NCBI RefSeq assembly: GCF_029968035.1
Contig: NZ_JASCIQ010000010.1
Coordinates: 124,001-188,000, forward strand
Reading direction: 5' to 3'
Source of the DNA: Streptomyces cavernicola
Lineage (GTDB): Bacteria; Actinomycetota; Actinomycetes; Streptomycetales; Streptomycetaceae
Length of the DNA: 64,000 nucleotides
Position numbers and translations under genes: made by a program. This document shows positions 45,239 through 54,171 of this stretch, piece by piece (within the stretch, counting starts at the first letter, position 1; each line of letters opens with the position of its first letter). The notes beneath the pieces were generated by a model, which did not search any database, was not told where the DNA came from, and saw only the letters and a program-made list of their open reading frames with translations.

Positions 45239-45733
45239 TCAGCCTTCCTGGCTGTCGTTCAACTGGCCGAGGAGGCGGGCCAGTTCGGCGACCTCGTGGC
45301 GGTCCCAGCCGGCCAGGCGCTGGACGTACTTGGCGCGGCGCGCGTCCCGGACCGTGCGGAAGCGGGCGCGGCCCTCGTCGGTGAGGCGCATCAGGGAGGC
45401 CCGTCCGTCGACCGGGTCGGGGTCGCGGGCGACGAGCCCCAGCTCCTCCAGGGCCCGCAGCTGACGGCTCATCGTCGCCTTGCCCACGCCGATGTACGCG
45501 GCGAGTTCGGTGGCGCGCTGCGGCCCGCCCTCCTCCAGGCGGACGAGCAGTCCGTACGCGGCGGGCTCCAGGTCGGGGTGGACGGCGCGGGCCATCTCTC
45601 CGGACGAGGCGCGAGCGCGGCGCAGAAAGACGGTCAACTCGCGTTCCAGGGCGAGGAATTCGTGGTCCACACCGCTCTCGGGGCGCGGCTCGCCTCCGCT
45701 CGCCCCACCGCTCTCGTGCACGTCAGAACCCAT
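45239..45733 (-). CDS. MarR family transcriptional regulator
   Basis: 164 residues. The winged HTH is typical: RATELAAYIGVGKATMSRQL (recognition helix), EELGLVARDPDPVDGRASLMRLT wing (key residues D-x-R-D-G-R-A). ATG at 45731-45733. Convergent with the PP2C-like gene and divergent from the lysozyme gene 215 bp away. Target unknown; the lysozyme promoter is a candidate. Confidence 0.9.
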   Translation of the reverse strand: MGSDVHESGGASGGEPRPESGVDHEFLALERELTVFLRRARASSGEMARAVHPDLEPAAYGLLVRLEEGGPQRATELAAYIGVGKATMSRQLRALEELGLVARDPDPVDGRASLMRLTDEGRARFRTVRDARRAKYVQRLAGWDRHEVAELARLLGQLNDSQEG

Positions 45734-45930
45734 GAATCGCTTTCCCGTTCCTGAAAGTTTCCGCCCGCGGCGGCCGATCGCCGCAGCTCGGCCAGTATTC
45801 CGCAGGAGTAGACCTTCGGCAGCCTTCAGCCACTCTTCCCTCGCGGGGTCTACGTGCGTAGCGTCCTGGGTAAGTGCCCTATGACATGCACACGTTCGGT
45901 TCGTTCCAGGTCCCCCCACCGCACTTCTGA

Positions 45931-45944
45931 CGCCTCCGGAGGCG
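45931..45944. promoter_or_regulatory. Palindrome containing the lysozyme ribosome-binding site
   Basis: CGCCTCCGGAGGCG is a perfect 14-bp palindrome. Its GGAGG is the Shine-Dalgarno, six bases before the ATG at 45949. Folding into a hairpin would hide the site, or the palindrome may bind a protein. Confidence 0.5.
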
Positions 45945-45948
45945 CTTC

Positions 45949-46812
45949 ATGCCCGTGCACAGACCCGGATCCCCCACCAGACCGCACCGTTCCACCGGAT
46001 CGCACGGCTCGCGCAGGCCCGCGGTCGCGGTGGTCCTCACCGTCCTGTCGCTCCTCCTCGCCTTCCCCGGCGCCGCGCAGGCGGCCGAGGACGTGCCGCC
46101 GCGGGGCAGCGCCCACATGGGCATGGGCGTCGTCGAGCACGACGGCGAGGGCCCGATGCCGCCCGACTCGCCGAGCGCCGCCGCCGTCCAGACGGAGGGC
46201 GTGGACGTCTCCAGCCACCAGGGCAACGTCAACTGGGCGTCGCTCTGGAGCAGCGGCGTCAAGTGGGCCTACGTCAAGGCGACCGAGGGCACGTACTACA
46301 AGAACACGTACTTCACGCAGCAGTACAACGGCTCGTACAACGTCGGCATGATCCGGGGCTCGTACCACTTCGCCACTCCGGACACGTCGAGCGGCGCCGC
46401 GCAGGCGGACTACTTCGTCAACAACGGCGGCGGCTGGTCCAAGGACGGCAAGACGCTGCCGGGCGCGCTCGACATCGAGTGGAACCCGTACGGGAACCAG
46501 TGCTTCGGCAAGTCCCAGGCAGGGATGGTCAGCTGGATCTGGGACTTCGTGAACCGGTACAAGTACCGCACGGGGCGCTATCCGGTGATCTACACGGCGA
46601 CCAGCTGGTGGAAGACGTGCACCGGCAACTACAGCGGTTTCGCGACGAACCATCCGCTGTGGGTCGCGCGCTACAACACGACGCCGGGTGAACTCCCGGC
46701 CGGCTGGAGCTTCTACACGATGTGGCAGTACACGTCCTCCGGCCCGATCGTCGGCGACCACAACAAGTTCAACGGGGCTTACGACCGGCTGCAGGCCTTG
46801 GCCAACGGGTAG
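45949..46812 (+). CDS. Secreted GH25 lysozyme (muramidase)
   Basis: 287 residues. Signal peptide about 1-45 (AVVLTVLSLLLAFPGAAQAA). The GH25 domain (from about 84) begins GVDVSSHQGNVNW with the first catalytic-site Asp, followed by WAYVKATEGTYYKN and GALDIEWNPYG with the Asp-x-Glu pair, and ends TMWQYTSSG. Cleaves MurNAc-GlcNAc bonds in peptidoglycan. Cys in NQCFGKS and KTCTGNYS may pair. Confidence 0.96.
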   Translation: MPVHRPGSPTRPHRSTGSHGSRRPAVAVVLTVLSLLLAFPGAAQAAEDVPPRGSAHMGMGVVEHDGEGPMPPDSPSAAAVQTEGVDVSSHQGNVNWASLWSSGVKWAYVKATEGTYYKNTYFTQQYNGSYNVGMIRGSYHFATPDTSSGAAQADYFVNNGGGWSKDGKTLPGALDIEWNPYGNQCFGKSQAGMVSWIWDFVNRYKYRTGRYPVIYTATSWWKTCTGNYSGFATNHPLWVARYNTTPGELPAGWSFYTMWQYTSSGPIVGDHNKFNGAYDRLQALANG

Positions 46813-46837
46813 CGGTCGGCCTGCGGGCCGCGGGCTT

Positions 46838-47010
46838 CTCCCCTCCCCGCCCCTTCCCGAAACTGGGGCTCCGCCCCAGACCCCGCTCCTCAAACGCCGG
46901 AGGGGCTGGATTTAGCCCCGATAGGGGCGCGGGGAACTGCGCGACCAGCCACGACGGCGCAGCAGTCGAACGTCACCGCCGGAGGCTTTCGGGAAGGGGC
47001 GGGGCGGGGA
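46838..47010 (+). repeat. Modular dispersed intergenic repeat, unit 5
   Basis: Lies between the convergent lysozyme and lon genes. It has CCCTCCCCGCCCCTTCCCG, hairpin GGGGCTCCGCCCC, the 'acgccggaggggctgga' box, the module GGGGCGCGGGGAACTGCGCG at about 46924, and the closing GGGAAGGGGCGGGGCGGGG. The order matches unit 1 in reverse, with the ends inverted. Confidence 0.85.
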
Positions 47011-47013
47011 CCG

Positions 47014-47062
47014 AAAAAGGGCTTCGCCCCCGGCACCGAGAAACCGGGGCCGGGGGCGAAGC
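47014..47062 (-). terminator. Rho-independent terminator of lon
   Basis: On the minus strand a perfect 13-bp stem GCTTCGCCCCCGG/CCGGGGGCGAAGC (inner bases also pair) is followed by a T5 run at 47014-47018. It starts 6 bp past the lon stop. Confidence 0.92.
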
Positions 47063-47067
47063 ACCCG

Positions 47068-49485
47068 TTACGCCGCGACCGGGACCTCGACCTGGACCTC
47101 CGCCGGGGCGAGGGCCAGTTCCAGGACCTGGCGGACGTCCGTCACCGGGTGGACCTCCAGCTTGTCGAGAACCTCCGCCGGGACGTCGTCCAGATCCGCC
47201 TCGTTCCGCTTGGGGATGATCACCGTGCTGATCCCCGCCCGATGCGCGGCGAGCAGCTTCTGCTTCACACCGCCGATCGGCAGCACCCGCCCCGTCAGCG
47301 ACACCTCACCGGTCATCGCCACATCCGTACGGACCAACCGCCCGGAGAGCAGCGACGCGAGCGCCGTCGTCATCGTGATGCCCGCGCTCGGCCCGTCCTT
47401 CGGGACCGCGCCCGCCGGGAAGTGGATGTGCGCGCCGCGGTCCTTCAAGTCGCCCACGGGAAGCTCCAGTTCGGCCCCGTGCGAGCGCAGGAAGGAGAGC
47501 GCGATCTGCGCGGACTCCTTCATCACGTCGCCGAGCTGACCGGTCAGGGTGAGCCCCGCCGCGCCCGTCTCCGGGTCGGCGAGGGACGCCTCCACGTACA
47601 GGACGTCGCCGCCCGCCCCCGTGACCGCGAGGCCGGTGGCCACGCCGGGCACGGACGTGCGCCGCTCGGCCGGGTCCTGGGCGGACTCGGGCACGTGGTG
47701 CGGACGCCCGATCAGGCCGCGCAGATCCCCTTCGGTGACCGTGAACGGCAGCTCCCGCTCGCCGAGTTCGCTCTGCGCCGCGACCTTGCGGAGCAGTCGC
47801 GCCACCGACCGCTCCAGGTTTCGCACGCCGGCCTCGCGGGTGTACTCACCCGCCAGCTTGCGCAGCGCACCCTCGTCCAGGGCCACCTCGCCCGGCTCCA
47901 GGCCGGCCCGCTCCAGCTGGCGCGGGAGCAGGTGGTCACGGGCGATGACGACCTTCTCGTCCTCGGTGTACCCGTCGAGCCGGACCAGCTCCATCCGGTC
48001 GAGCAGCGCCTCCGGGATGGCCTCCAGGACGTTGGCCGTGGCCAGGAAGACGACGTCGCTCAGGTCGAGTTCGACCTCCAGGTAGTGGTCGCGGAACGTG
48101 TGGTTCTGTGCCGGGTCGAGGACTTCGAGCAGGGCCGCGGCCGGGTCGCCGCGGAAGTCGGAGCCGACCTTGTCGATCTCGTCGAGCAGCACGACCGGGT
48201 TCATGGACCCGGCCTCCTTGACCGCCCGTACGATCCGGCCCGGCAGGGCTCCCACGTACGTACGCCGATGGCCGCGGATCTCCGCCTCGTCGCGGACGCC
48301 GCCGAGGGCGACGCGGACGAACTTGCGGCCCATGGCGTGCGCCACGGACTCGCCGAGGCTGGTCTTGCCGACGCCGGGCGGGCCGACGAGCGCGAGCACG
48401 GCGCCGCCGCGCCGCCCGCCGACGACCCCGAGACCGCGGTCCGCGCGCCGCTTGCGCACGGCCAGGTACTCGGTGATCCGCTCCTTCACGTCCTCCAGAC
48501 CCGCGTGCTCGGCGTCGAGCACGTCCTTGGCGCCCTGGATGTCGTACTGGTCCTCGGTCCGCTCGTTCCACGGCAGTTCGAGGACCGTGTCCAGCCAGGT
48601 GCGGATCCAGGAGCCCTCCGGGGACTGCTCGCTGGACCGCTCCAGCTTGTCGACCTCCTTGAGCGCGGCCTCGCGGACGTGCTCGGGCAGGTCGGCGGCC
48701 TCGACACGGGCCCGGTAGTCGTCGGACTCCTCGCCCTCCGACTCCCCGTTGAGCTCGCGCAACTCCTTGCGTACGGCTTCGAGCTGGCGGCGGAGCAGGA
48801 ACTCGCGCTGCTGCTTGTCGACGCCCTCCTGGACGTCCTTCGCGATGGACTCGGCCACGTCCTGCTCGGCGAGGTGGTCGCTGAGCAGTTTCGCGGCGAG
48901 CTTGAGGCGCTCGACCGGGTCGGCCGTCTCCAGGAGCTGGACCTTCTGATCGGTGGTCAGGAACGGCGAGTACCCGGAGTTGTCGGCGAGCGCGGAGATC
49001 TCCCCACTGTCTGCGAGCTGCTGCACCCGGTCCACGACCTGCCAGGCCCCGCGCTTCTTCAGCCAGCTGGTGGCGAGCGCCTTGTACTCCTTGGCCAGCT
49101 CGGTGACGGCGCCGGGCAGCGGGTCGGGCACGGTCTCGTCGACCTCGATGCCCTCCACCCACAGGGCGGCGCCGGGGCCGGTCGTGCCCGCGCCGATCTG
49201 CACCCGCCTGCGGCCCTTGATCAGGGCGCCGGGGTCGCCGTCCGCGAGACGGCCCACCTGCTCGACCGTGCCGAGGACGCCGGTCGCCGCGTACGTGCCG
49301 TCGATGCGCGGCACGAGCAGGACGCGTGGCTTCCCCGTCAGCCCGCGGGCGGCGGCCTGCGCGGCCTCCACCGCGGCTCGTACGTCGGGATCGTTGAGGT
49401 CCAGGGGCACCACCATGCCGGGCAGCACGACCTCGTCGTCGAGCGGAAGGACGGGCAGGGTGAGCGTTGTGGACGTCGATGCCAT
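47068..49485 (-). CDS. lon: ATP-dependent Lon protease
   Basis: About 805 residues. N-terminal LON substrate domain (LPVLPLDDEVVLPGMVVPL), AAA+ domain with Walker A GPPGVGKTSLG and Walker B PVVLLDEIDKVG, and the C-terminal Ser-Lys peptidase with GPSAGITMTTAL (catalytic Ser) and GGVKQKLLAAHRAG (catalytic Lys). Start ATG at 49483-49485 with AGGGGAG upstream. A HAIR-type inverted repeat lies 23 bp upstream, so heat-shock control by HspR is expected. Confidence 0.97.
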   Translation of the reverse strand: MASTSTTLTLPVLPLDDEVVLPGMVVPLDLNDPDVRAAVEAAQAAARGLTGKPRVLLVPRIDGTYAATGVLGTVEQVGRLADGDPGALIKGRRRVQIGAGTTGPGAALWVEGIEVDETVPDPLPGAVTELAKEYKALATSWLKKRGAWQVVDRVQQLADSGEISALADNSGYSPFLTTDQKVQLLETADPVERLKLAAKLLSDHLAEQDVAESIAKDVQEGVDKQQREFLLRRQLEAVRKELRELNGESEGEESDDYRARVEAADLPEHVREAALKEVDKLERSSEQSPEGSWIRTWLDTVLELPWNERTEDQYDIQGAKDVLDAEHAGLEDVKERITEYLAVRKRRADRGLGVVGGRRGGAVLALVGPPGVGKTSLGESVAHAMGRKFVRVALGGVRDEAEIRGHRRTYVGALPGRIVRAVKEAGSMNPVVLLDEIDKVGSDFRGDPAAALLEVLDPAQNHTFRDHYLEVELDLSDVVFLATANVLEAIPEALLDRMELVRLDGYTEDEKVVIARDHLLPRQLERAGLEPGEVALDEGALRKLAGEYTREAGVRNLERSVARLLRKVAAQSELGERELPFTVTEGDLRGLIGRPHHVPESAQDPAERRTSVPGVATGLAVTGAGGDVLYVEASLADPETGAAGLTLTGQLGDVMKESAQIALSFLRSHGAELELPVGDLKDRGAHIHFPAGAVPKDGPSAGITMTTALASLLSGRLVRTDVAMTGEVSLTGRVLPIGGVKQKLLAAHRAGISTVIIPKRNEADLDDVPAEVLDKLEVHPVTDVRQVLELALAPAEVQVEVPVAA

Positions 49486-49507
49486 GATCTCCCCTTCGGC
49501 AGTCAAG

Positions 49508-49526
49508 TTGAGCTATGCACGCTCAA
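49508..49526. promoter_or_regulatory. HAIR (HspR) operator of lon
   Basis: TTGAGC-N7-GCTCAA is a perfect inverted repeat with 7-bp spacing, matching the core of the HAIR consensus CTTGAGT-N7-ACTCAAG. lon is an established HspR-regulon member in Streptomyces. The site is 23 bp before the start codon, where a bound repressor would cover the promoter. Confidence 0.85.
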
Positions 49527-49611
49527 TGCTTGTGAGCCCCCGAATGTTCCCCACCCTCTGTTCGCCCAGAGCGATCACTCCCCCACCCCACCCCCAGAGG
49601 CTCCGCCCTTG

Positions 49612-49935
49612 ATCCCCTCCCCGCCCCTTCCCGAAAGACTGCCGTCGGCTCCTGGGGGCCAGCCCCCAGACCCCCTCCCCCAAGCTCTCGGCTGCGCTCG
49701 AGCAGGGGGGACCCCCATCTCAAACGCCGGAGGGGCTGGATTAAGCCCCGATAGGGGCTTTTCAGGGGCGCGGGGAACTGCGCGACCAGCCACAGCGGCG
49801 CCGCAGCCAAAGAACAGCCGGGGCGGGGGCGCAGCCCCAGGGGGCCGGGCCCCGAAAGGGGCGCGGGGAACTGCGCGAGCAACCGCAGCGGCGCGGCAGG
49901 CGAAGGACCGCCGGGGTCCGGGGCGAAGCACCGGA
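49612..49935 (+). repeat. Modular dispersed intergenic repeat, unit 6
   Basis: Non-coding stretch upstream of the methyltransferase. Order: CCCCTCCCCGCCCCTTCCCG, TGGGGGCCAGCCCCCA hairpin, a CTCCCCCAAGCTCTCGGCTG...GAGCAGGGGG element, the 'acgccggaggggctgga' box, then two diverged copies of the GGGGCGCGGGGAACTGCGCG module (about 49765 and 49859). The other bases of 49486-50053 hold the lon promoter and the short upstream region of the methyltransferase. Confidence 0.85.
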
Positions 49936-50053
49936 GGCGGGCACACGACAGCGCGGCAGGCGAAGGGCGGCCAAGGCCCGGGATGTCCGCAGGACGTCGG
50001 GGGAAGCGCAGGCACCCACGACAGCCCCCACCCCCCTTCGGCATGATGCGCCC

Positions 50054-50836
50054 ATGGACCGACTCCGACAGAAGCTCAGCACGATCGCGCACGGCGACCA
50101 CCACATCGCCGCCCCGCTGCACGAATCGACGGTGCGGCACCTCCTCGACCTCGCCCTCCCGCACGGCGACGAGCGCGTCCTCGACCTCGGCTGCGGCGAG
50201 GGCGCCTGGCTGCTGCGGGCCGCCGCCGAGCGCCCCGGCGTACGGGCCGACGGCGTCGACGTCAGCGATTCCGCACTCGCCCTGGGGCGCGAGCGGATCG
50301 CCGCGGCCGGGCTCGCCGACCGGGTGGCGCTGCACGAGGAGGACGCCGCTTCGTACAGCGCCCCGCACCAGTACGACGTGGTCCTCTGCGTCGGCGCCAC
50401 GCACGCCTTCGGCGGGCTGCTGCCCACCCTGGAGGCGGCCCGCAAGCACCTCGCGCCCGGCGGCACCCTGATCGTCGGCGACGGGTTCTGGGAGCAGGCG
50501 CCCGGCCCCGAGACCCTCCAAGTCGGTTTCCGCGAGGACGAGTTCATGTCCCTGCCGAACACCGTCGACCAGGTCCTGCTCGACCAGTGGATCCCCGTGC
50601 ACGGGCACATCAGCTCGCTCGCCGAGTGGGACGAGTACGAGTGGGCTTGGACCGGCACCCTGTCCCGCTGGGCCCTCGACAACGCCGCCGACCCGGACAG
50701 CGCGGAGGCCCTGCGCACCGCGGCCCAGCACCGCGAGGAGTGGCTGCGCGGCTACCGCGGCACCCTCGGCTTCCTCACGATGCTGCTGCGCCAGCAGGCC
50801 CGCTCGGAACCCCAGCACACCCTGTTCCGGCACTGA
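50054..50836 (+). CDS. Class I SAM-dependent methyltransferase
   Basis: 260 residues with motif I VLDLGCGEGAWLLRAA (about 43-58), motif II ADGVDVSDSALALG, DVVLCVGATHAFGG and APGGTLIVGDGFWEQ. The fold is complete. The acceptor is unknown; the general shape is like small-molecule methyltransferases. It stands alone between the lon promoter and the spermidine-synthase-like gene. Confidence 0.85.
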   Translation: MDRLRQKLSTIAHGDHHIAAPLHESTVRHLLDLALPHGDERVLDLGCGEGAWLLRAAAERPGVRADGVDVSDSALALGRERIAAAGLADRVALHEEDAASYSAPHQYDVVLCVGATHAFGGLLPTLEAARKHLAPGGTLIVGDGFWEQAPGPETLQVGFREDEFMSLPNTVDQVLLDQWIPVHGHISSLAEWDEYEWAWTGTLSRWALDNAADPDSAEALRTAAQHREEWLRGYRGTLGFLTMLLRQQARSEPQHTLFRH

Positions 50837-51031
50837 CCCGATCGCACCGAACTGCCTTGCGTCGTAGGCCTGTTGGACCCCCGGCCCGGACACCCCGGGT
50901 CGGGGCGGCGGCGTCCGTGGGGCAAACTCGGGGGCCTCCACAAACAGAAGCAAGCAGCAGGACAACGGCAGAGGCCGGCGGCCCGCCTCGTACGGCAGCG
51001 GCCGCCCCCGCCCGAACCGCAGGATGGACCC

Positions 51032-51718
51032 ATGCACGACCCGTACGACACCGAGCAGCCCGTCACCCTCGACCGCCGCACAGGACCGCACGGCGAGGTG
51101 GTCCTGCGCAGGCACGGCGACCTGCTGCAGATCATCGCCAACGGCACGTTCCTGATGGACACTTCGGACGGCCGCTCCGAGCGCCTGCTCGTGGACGCGG
51201 CCCGCGACGCCCTGGACGACCGGCCCGAACCGAGCGTCCTGATCGGCGGCCTCGGCGTCGGCTTCTCCCTCGCGCACGCCGCCGCCGACCCGCGCTGGGG
51301 CCGCATCACCGTCGTCGAGCGCGAGGCGGCGATCGTCGACTGGCACCGCACCGGCCCCCTCGCCCCGTACACCGCCGAGGCGTTCGCCGACCCGCGCACC
51401 CGGATCGTCGAGGCGGACCTCGTCGCCCACCTCCACGACCGCGAGGCGCCCGCGTACGACGCGCTCTGCCTCGACATCGACAACGGCCCCGACTGGACCG
51501 TCACCGCGGACAATGGCAGCCTCTACTCCCCCGCCGGACTCGCCGCCTGCGCGGGCCGGTTGCACCCCGGCGGCGTCCTCGCCGTCTGGTCCGCCCAGCC
51601 TTCACCCGATTTCGAGAAGGCTCTGCGTAATGCCGGTTTCGGGGCGGTACGTACGGAAGAGGTAGCCGTTGCCCGGGGCGTTCCGGACGTGGTCCATCTC
51701 GGCATCAGGGCTGCGTAG
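51032..51718 (+). CDS. Spermidine-synthase-fold protein
   Basis: 228 residues of the polyamine aminopropyltransferase-like fold: SVLIGGLGVGFSLAHAA corresponds to the nucleotide loop, RITVVEREAAIVDWHR to the acidic motif, then YDALCLDIDNGPDW and LHPGGVLAVWSAQ. The N-terminal domain of true spermidine synthases is absent and the usual gatekeeping D-x-x-D pattern is incomplete, so real polyamine synthesis is doubtful. ATG at 51032. Confidence 0.78.
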   Translation: MHDPYDTEQPVTLDRRTGPHGEVVLRRHGDLLQIIANGTFLMDTSDGRSERLLVDAARDALDDRPEPSVLIGGLGVGFSLAHAAADPRWGRITVVEREAAIVDWHRTGPLAPYTAEAFADPRTRIVEADLVAHLHDREAPAYDALCLDIDNGPDWTVTADNGSLYSPAGLAACAGRLHPGGVLAVWSAQPSPDFEKALRNAGFGAVRTEEVAVARGVPDVVHLGIRAA

Positions 51719-51818
51719 CCGAGCCGCCGTAACTCCCCGTACGCTCTGACCGACACACGCGGGATCTTTACTGCAGATCCACCGAAGGCATTCAAGGCGC
51801 ATTTTCAGGGGCGGGGCC

Positions 51819-52556
51819 ATGGAGCAGACACACACCTCCCACAACGGCACGGCGCCCACGCCGGGTGCCCAGCGCCGGGTCCTCGTCATCGAGGACGATC
51901 CGACCATCGTCGACGCCATCGCCGCCCGGCTGCGCGCGGAGGGCTTCCTCGTGCAGACCGCGGCCGACGGCCCGTCCGCCGTGGACACCGCCGAGGCCTG
52001 GCAGCCCGACCTGCTGATCCTCGACATCATGCTGCCCGGCTTCGACGGCCTCGAGGTCTGCCGCCGGGTTCAGGCGCAGCGCCCGGTGCCGGTGCTGATG
52101 CTCACGGCTCGTGACGACGAGACGGACATGCTCGTCGGCCTCGGCGTCGGCGCCGACGACTACATGACGAAGCCGTTCTCCATGCGGGAGCTGGCGGCCC
52201 GGGTGCACGTGCTGCTGCGCCGGGTCGAGCGGGCCGCGCTCGCCGCCGCGACGCCGCGCAGCGGCATACTGCGACTCGGCGAGCTGGAGATCGACCACGC
52301 GCAGCGCCGCGTGCGGGTGCGCTCCGAGGACGTGCACCTCACCCCCACCGAGTTCGACCTGCTCGTCTGCCTGGCGAACACCCCGCGCGCGGTGCTCTCC
52401 CGCGAGCAGCTCCTCGCCGAGGTCTGGGACTGGGCGGACGCCTCCGGCACCCGCACCGTCGACAGCCACATCAAGGCGCTGCGCCGGAAGATCGGCGCGG
52501 AGCGCATCCGTACGGTGCACGGGGTGGGGTACGCCCTGGAGACCCCCACGCCGTGA
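51819..52556 (+). CDS. OmpR/PhoB family response regulator
   Basis: 245 residues. Receiver (about 18-130): VLVIEDDPTIVDAIAARL, phosphoacceptor in LLILDIMLPGFDGLEV, KPFSMREL Lys. C-terminal winged helix: VHLTPTEFDLLVCLANTP, TVDSHIKALRRKI, TVHGVGYALE. The kinase gene follows 10 bp downstream. The signal is unknown. Confidence 0.95.
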   Translation: MEQTHTSHNGTAPTPGAQRRVLVIEDDPTIVDAIAARLRAEGFLVQTAADGPSAVDTAEAWQPDLLILDIMLPGFDGLEVCRRVQAQRPVPVLMLTARDDETDMLVGLGVGADDYMTKPFSMRELAARVHVLLRRVERAALAAATPRSGILRLGELEIDHAQRRVRVRSEDVHLTPTEFDLLVCLANTPRAVLSREQLLAEVWDWADASGTRTVDSHIKALRRKIGAERIRTVHGVGYALETPTP

Positions 52557-52566
52557 GGGGACAGGC

Positions 52567-53847
52567 ATGAGCGGCGGGCTCCGCAGCCGGGCTGCCGGCA
52601 CCTCCGAAGCGCAGCACGCCTCCGATCCACAGCAGGGCACGGCACGGCCGGGAGTGCTCGCGCGCCTGCGGCCGGCCGAGCGCGGCAGGGAACTCCTCGC
52701 GGCGCTGCGGCCGAAGCGGCTGCTCACCGCGTTCCGGCAGCCGAAGGCGCTCTTCGTGGGGCTGCTGCGGCCGCCGACCGCGCTGCACGACCTGCGGCCG
52801 TTCTCGATCAAGACGAAGCTCGGCACGCTCGTGGTCGTCTCGGTCTTCATCACCACCGGCCTGCTGATGATCGCCGTGCGGACCGAGACCGAGCTGCGCT
52901 TCATCACGGTCTTCTCGGTCATCGCCACGCTCCTGATCACCCAGTTCGTGGCGCACTCCCTGACCGCCCCGCTCGACGAGATGAACACCGTGGCCCGGTC
53001 CATCTCGCACGGCGACTACACCCGCCGGGTCCGCGGCGCCGGCCGCCGCGACGAGCTGGGCGACCTGGCCGGCACGATCAACCGCATGGCCGACGACCTG
53101 GAGGCCCAGGACCAGCACCGCAAGGAGCTGGTGGCGAACGTCTCGCACGAGCTGCGCACCCCGATCGCGGCCCTGCGCGCGGTCCTGGAGAACGTCGTCG
53201 ACGGCGTCTCCGAGGCCGACCCGGAGACCATGCGCACCGCCCTGAAGCAGACCGAGCGCCTCGGCCGCCTGGTGGAGACGCTGCTCGACCTGTCCCGCCT
53301 GGACAACGGCGTGGTCCCGCTGCGCGCCCGCCGCTTCGAGGTCTGGCCGTACCTCTCGGGTGTCCTGAAGGAGGCCCAGCTGTCCGGCGCGGCCAGCGTG
53401 CAGCGCCAGGGCATGCCGTCCGGCTCCGGCCGGCACACGCGTACGGACGTCCATCTGCACCTCGACGTCTCGCCGCCGGAGCTGACCGCGCACGCCGACG
53501 CGGAGCGCCTGCACCAGGTCGTGGCGAACCTCATCGACAACGCCGTGAAGCACTCCCCGCCGCACGGCCGGGTCACGGTGCGGGCCCGGCGCGGGCCGGC
53601 GCCCGAGTCGCTCGACCTGGAAGTGCTCGACGAGGGCCCCGGCATCCCCGAGTCCGAGTGGCACCGCGTCTTCGAGCGGTTCAACCGCGGCACCGCGGCC
53701 GGCAAGCACGGCGGGGACAACGACGGCGGCACCGGCCTCGGCCTCGCCATCGCCCGCTGGGCGGTCGACCTGCACGGCGGGCGGATCGGCGTGGCCGAAT
53801 CCACCCGCGGCTGCCGGATCCAGGTCACCCTTCCGGGAATTCCCTGA
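52567..53847 (+). CDS. Membrane sensor histidine kinase, partner of the OmpR-type regulator
   Basis: 426 residues. An unusual basic cytosolic N-terminus (about 75 residues) precedes two close TM segments (about 88-110 and 115-135) with almost no extracellular loop, so it may sense intramembrane or cytosolic cues. HAMP (SLTAPLDEMNTVARSISHGDY), H-box LVANVSHELRTPIAAL, N-box NLIDNAVKHSPP, G1 DEGPGIPESE and G2 GGTGLGLAIARW are intact. Confidence 0.94.
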   Translation: MSGGLRSRAAGTSEAQHASDPQQGTARPGVLARLRPAERGRELLAALRPKRLLTAFRQPKALFVGLLRPPTALHDLRPFSIKTKLGTLVVVSVFITTGLLMIAVRTETELRFITVFSVIATLLITQFVAHSLTAPLDEMNTVARSISHGDYTRRVRGAGRRDELGDLAGTINRMADDLEAQDQHRKELVANVSHELRTPIAALRAVLENVVDGVSEADPETMRTALKQTERLGRLVETLLDLSRLDNGVVPLRARRFEVWPYLSGVLKEAQLSGAASVQRQGMPSGSGRHTRTDVHLHLDVSPPELTAHADAERLHQVVANLIDNAVKHSPPHGRVTVRARRGPAPESLDLEVLDEGPGIPESEWHRVFERFNRGTAAGKHGGDNDGGTGLGLAIARWAVDLHGGRIGVAESTRGCRIQVTLPGIP

Positions 53848-53960
53848 CATCTCGCGTTGACGTAGGGTTCGAAACGGACGCACCGGTTCTTCGAATCTTC
53901 GGCTCGCCGCGAACATCTCCGCGACGAGTTCACGAGGAAGGACGCGTTCCGAGGCAAGGG

Positions 53961-53982
53961 TGCGGCCCGCAGCAGGGCCGCA
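53961..53982 (+). terminator. Hairpin between the kinase gene and kgd
   Basis: Perfect 8-bp stem TGCGGCCC/GGGCCGCA with a 6-base loop, 114 bp after the kinase stop, without a T run. The remaining part of 53848-54171 carries no gene and should contain the kgd promoter. Confidence 0.5.
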
Positions 53983-54171
53983 GCCGCGGACGCGCGTGCC
54001 CTGCCGCAGCGGAACCTCGCTTGTTTCCCGCCATTTCCAGCCCCGAAACACGCGATCCAATGTGACTTACGCGACCAAAGTCCCGCCCGGTCTGCACCTC
54101 TCGGCCACGGAGGCGTAGCCTTTATTCCCGCTGTCCATCACCTTGTGAAGCGGAAGAGGGCGGTTACCGCC

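Noticed and set aside
47149-50046. 965-codon plus-strand frame opposite lon.
   Set aside because: Shadow of lon continuing into repeats; no recognisable protein family.
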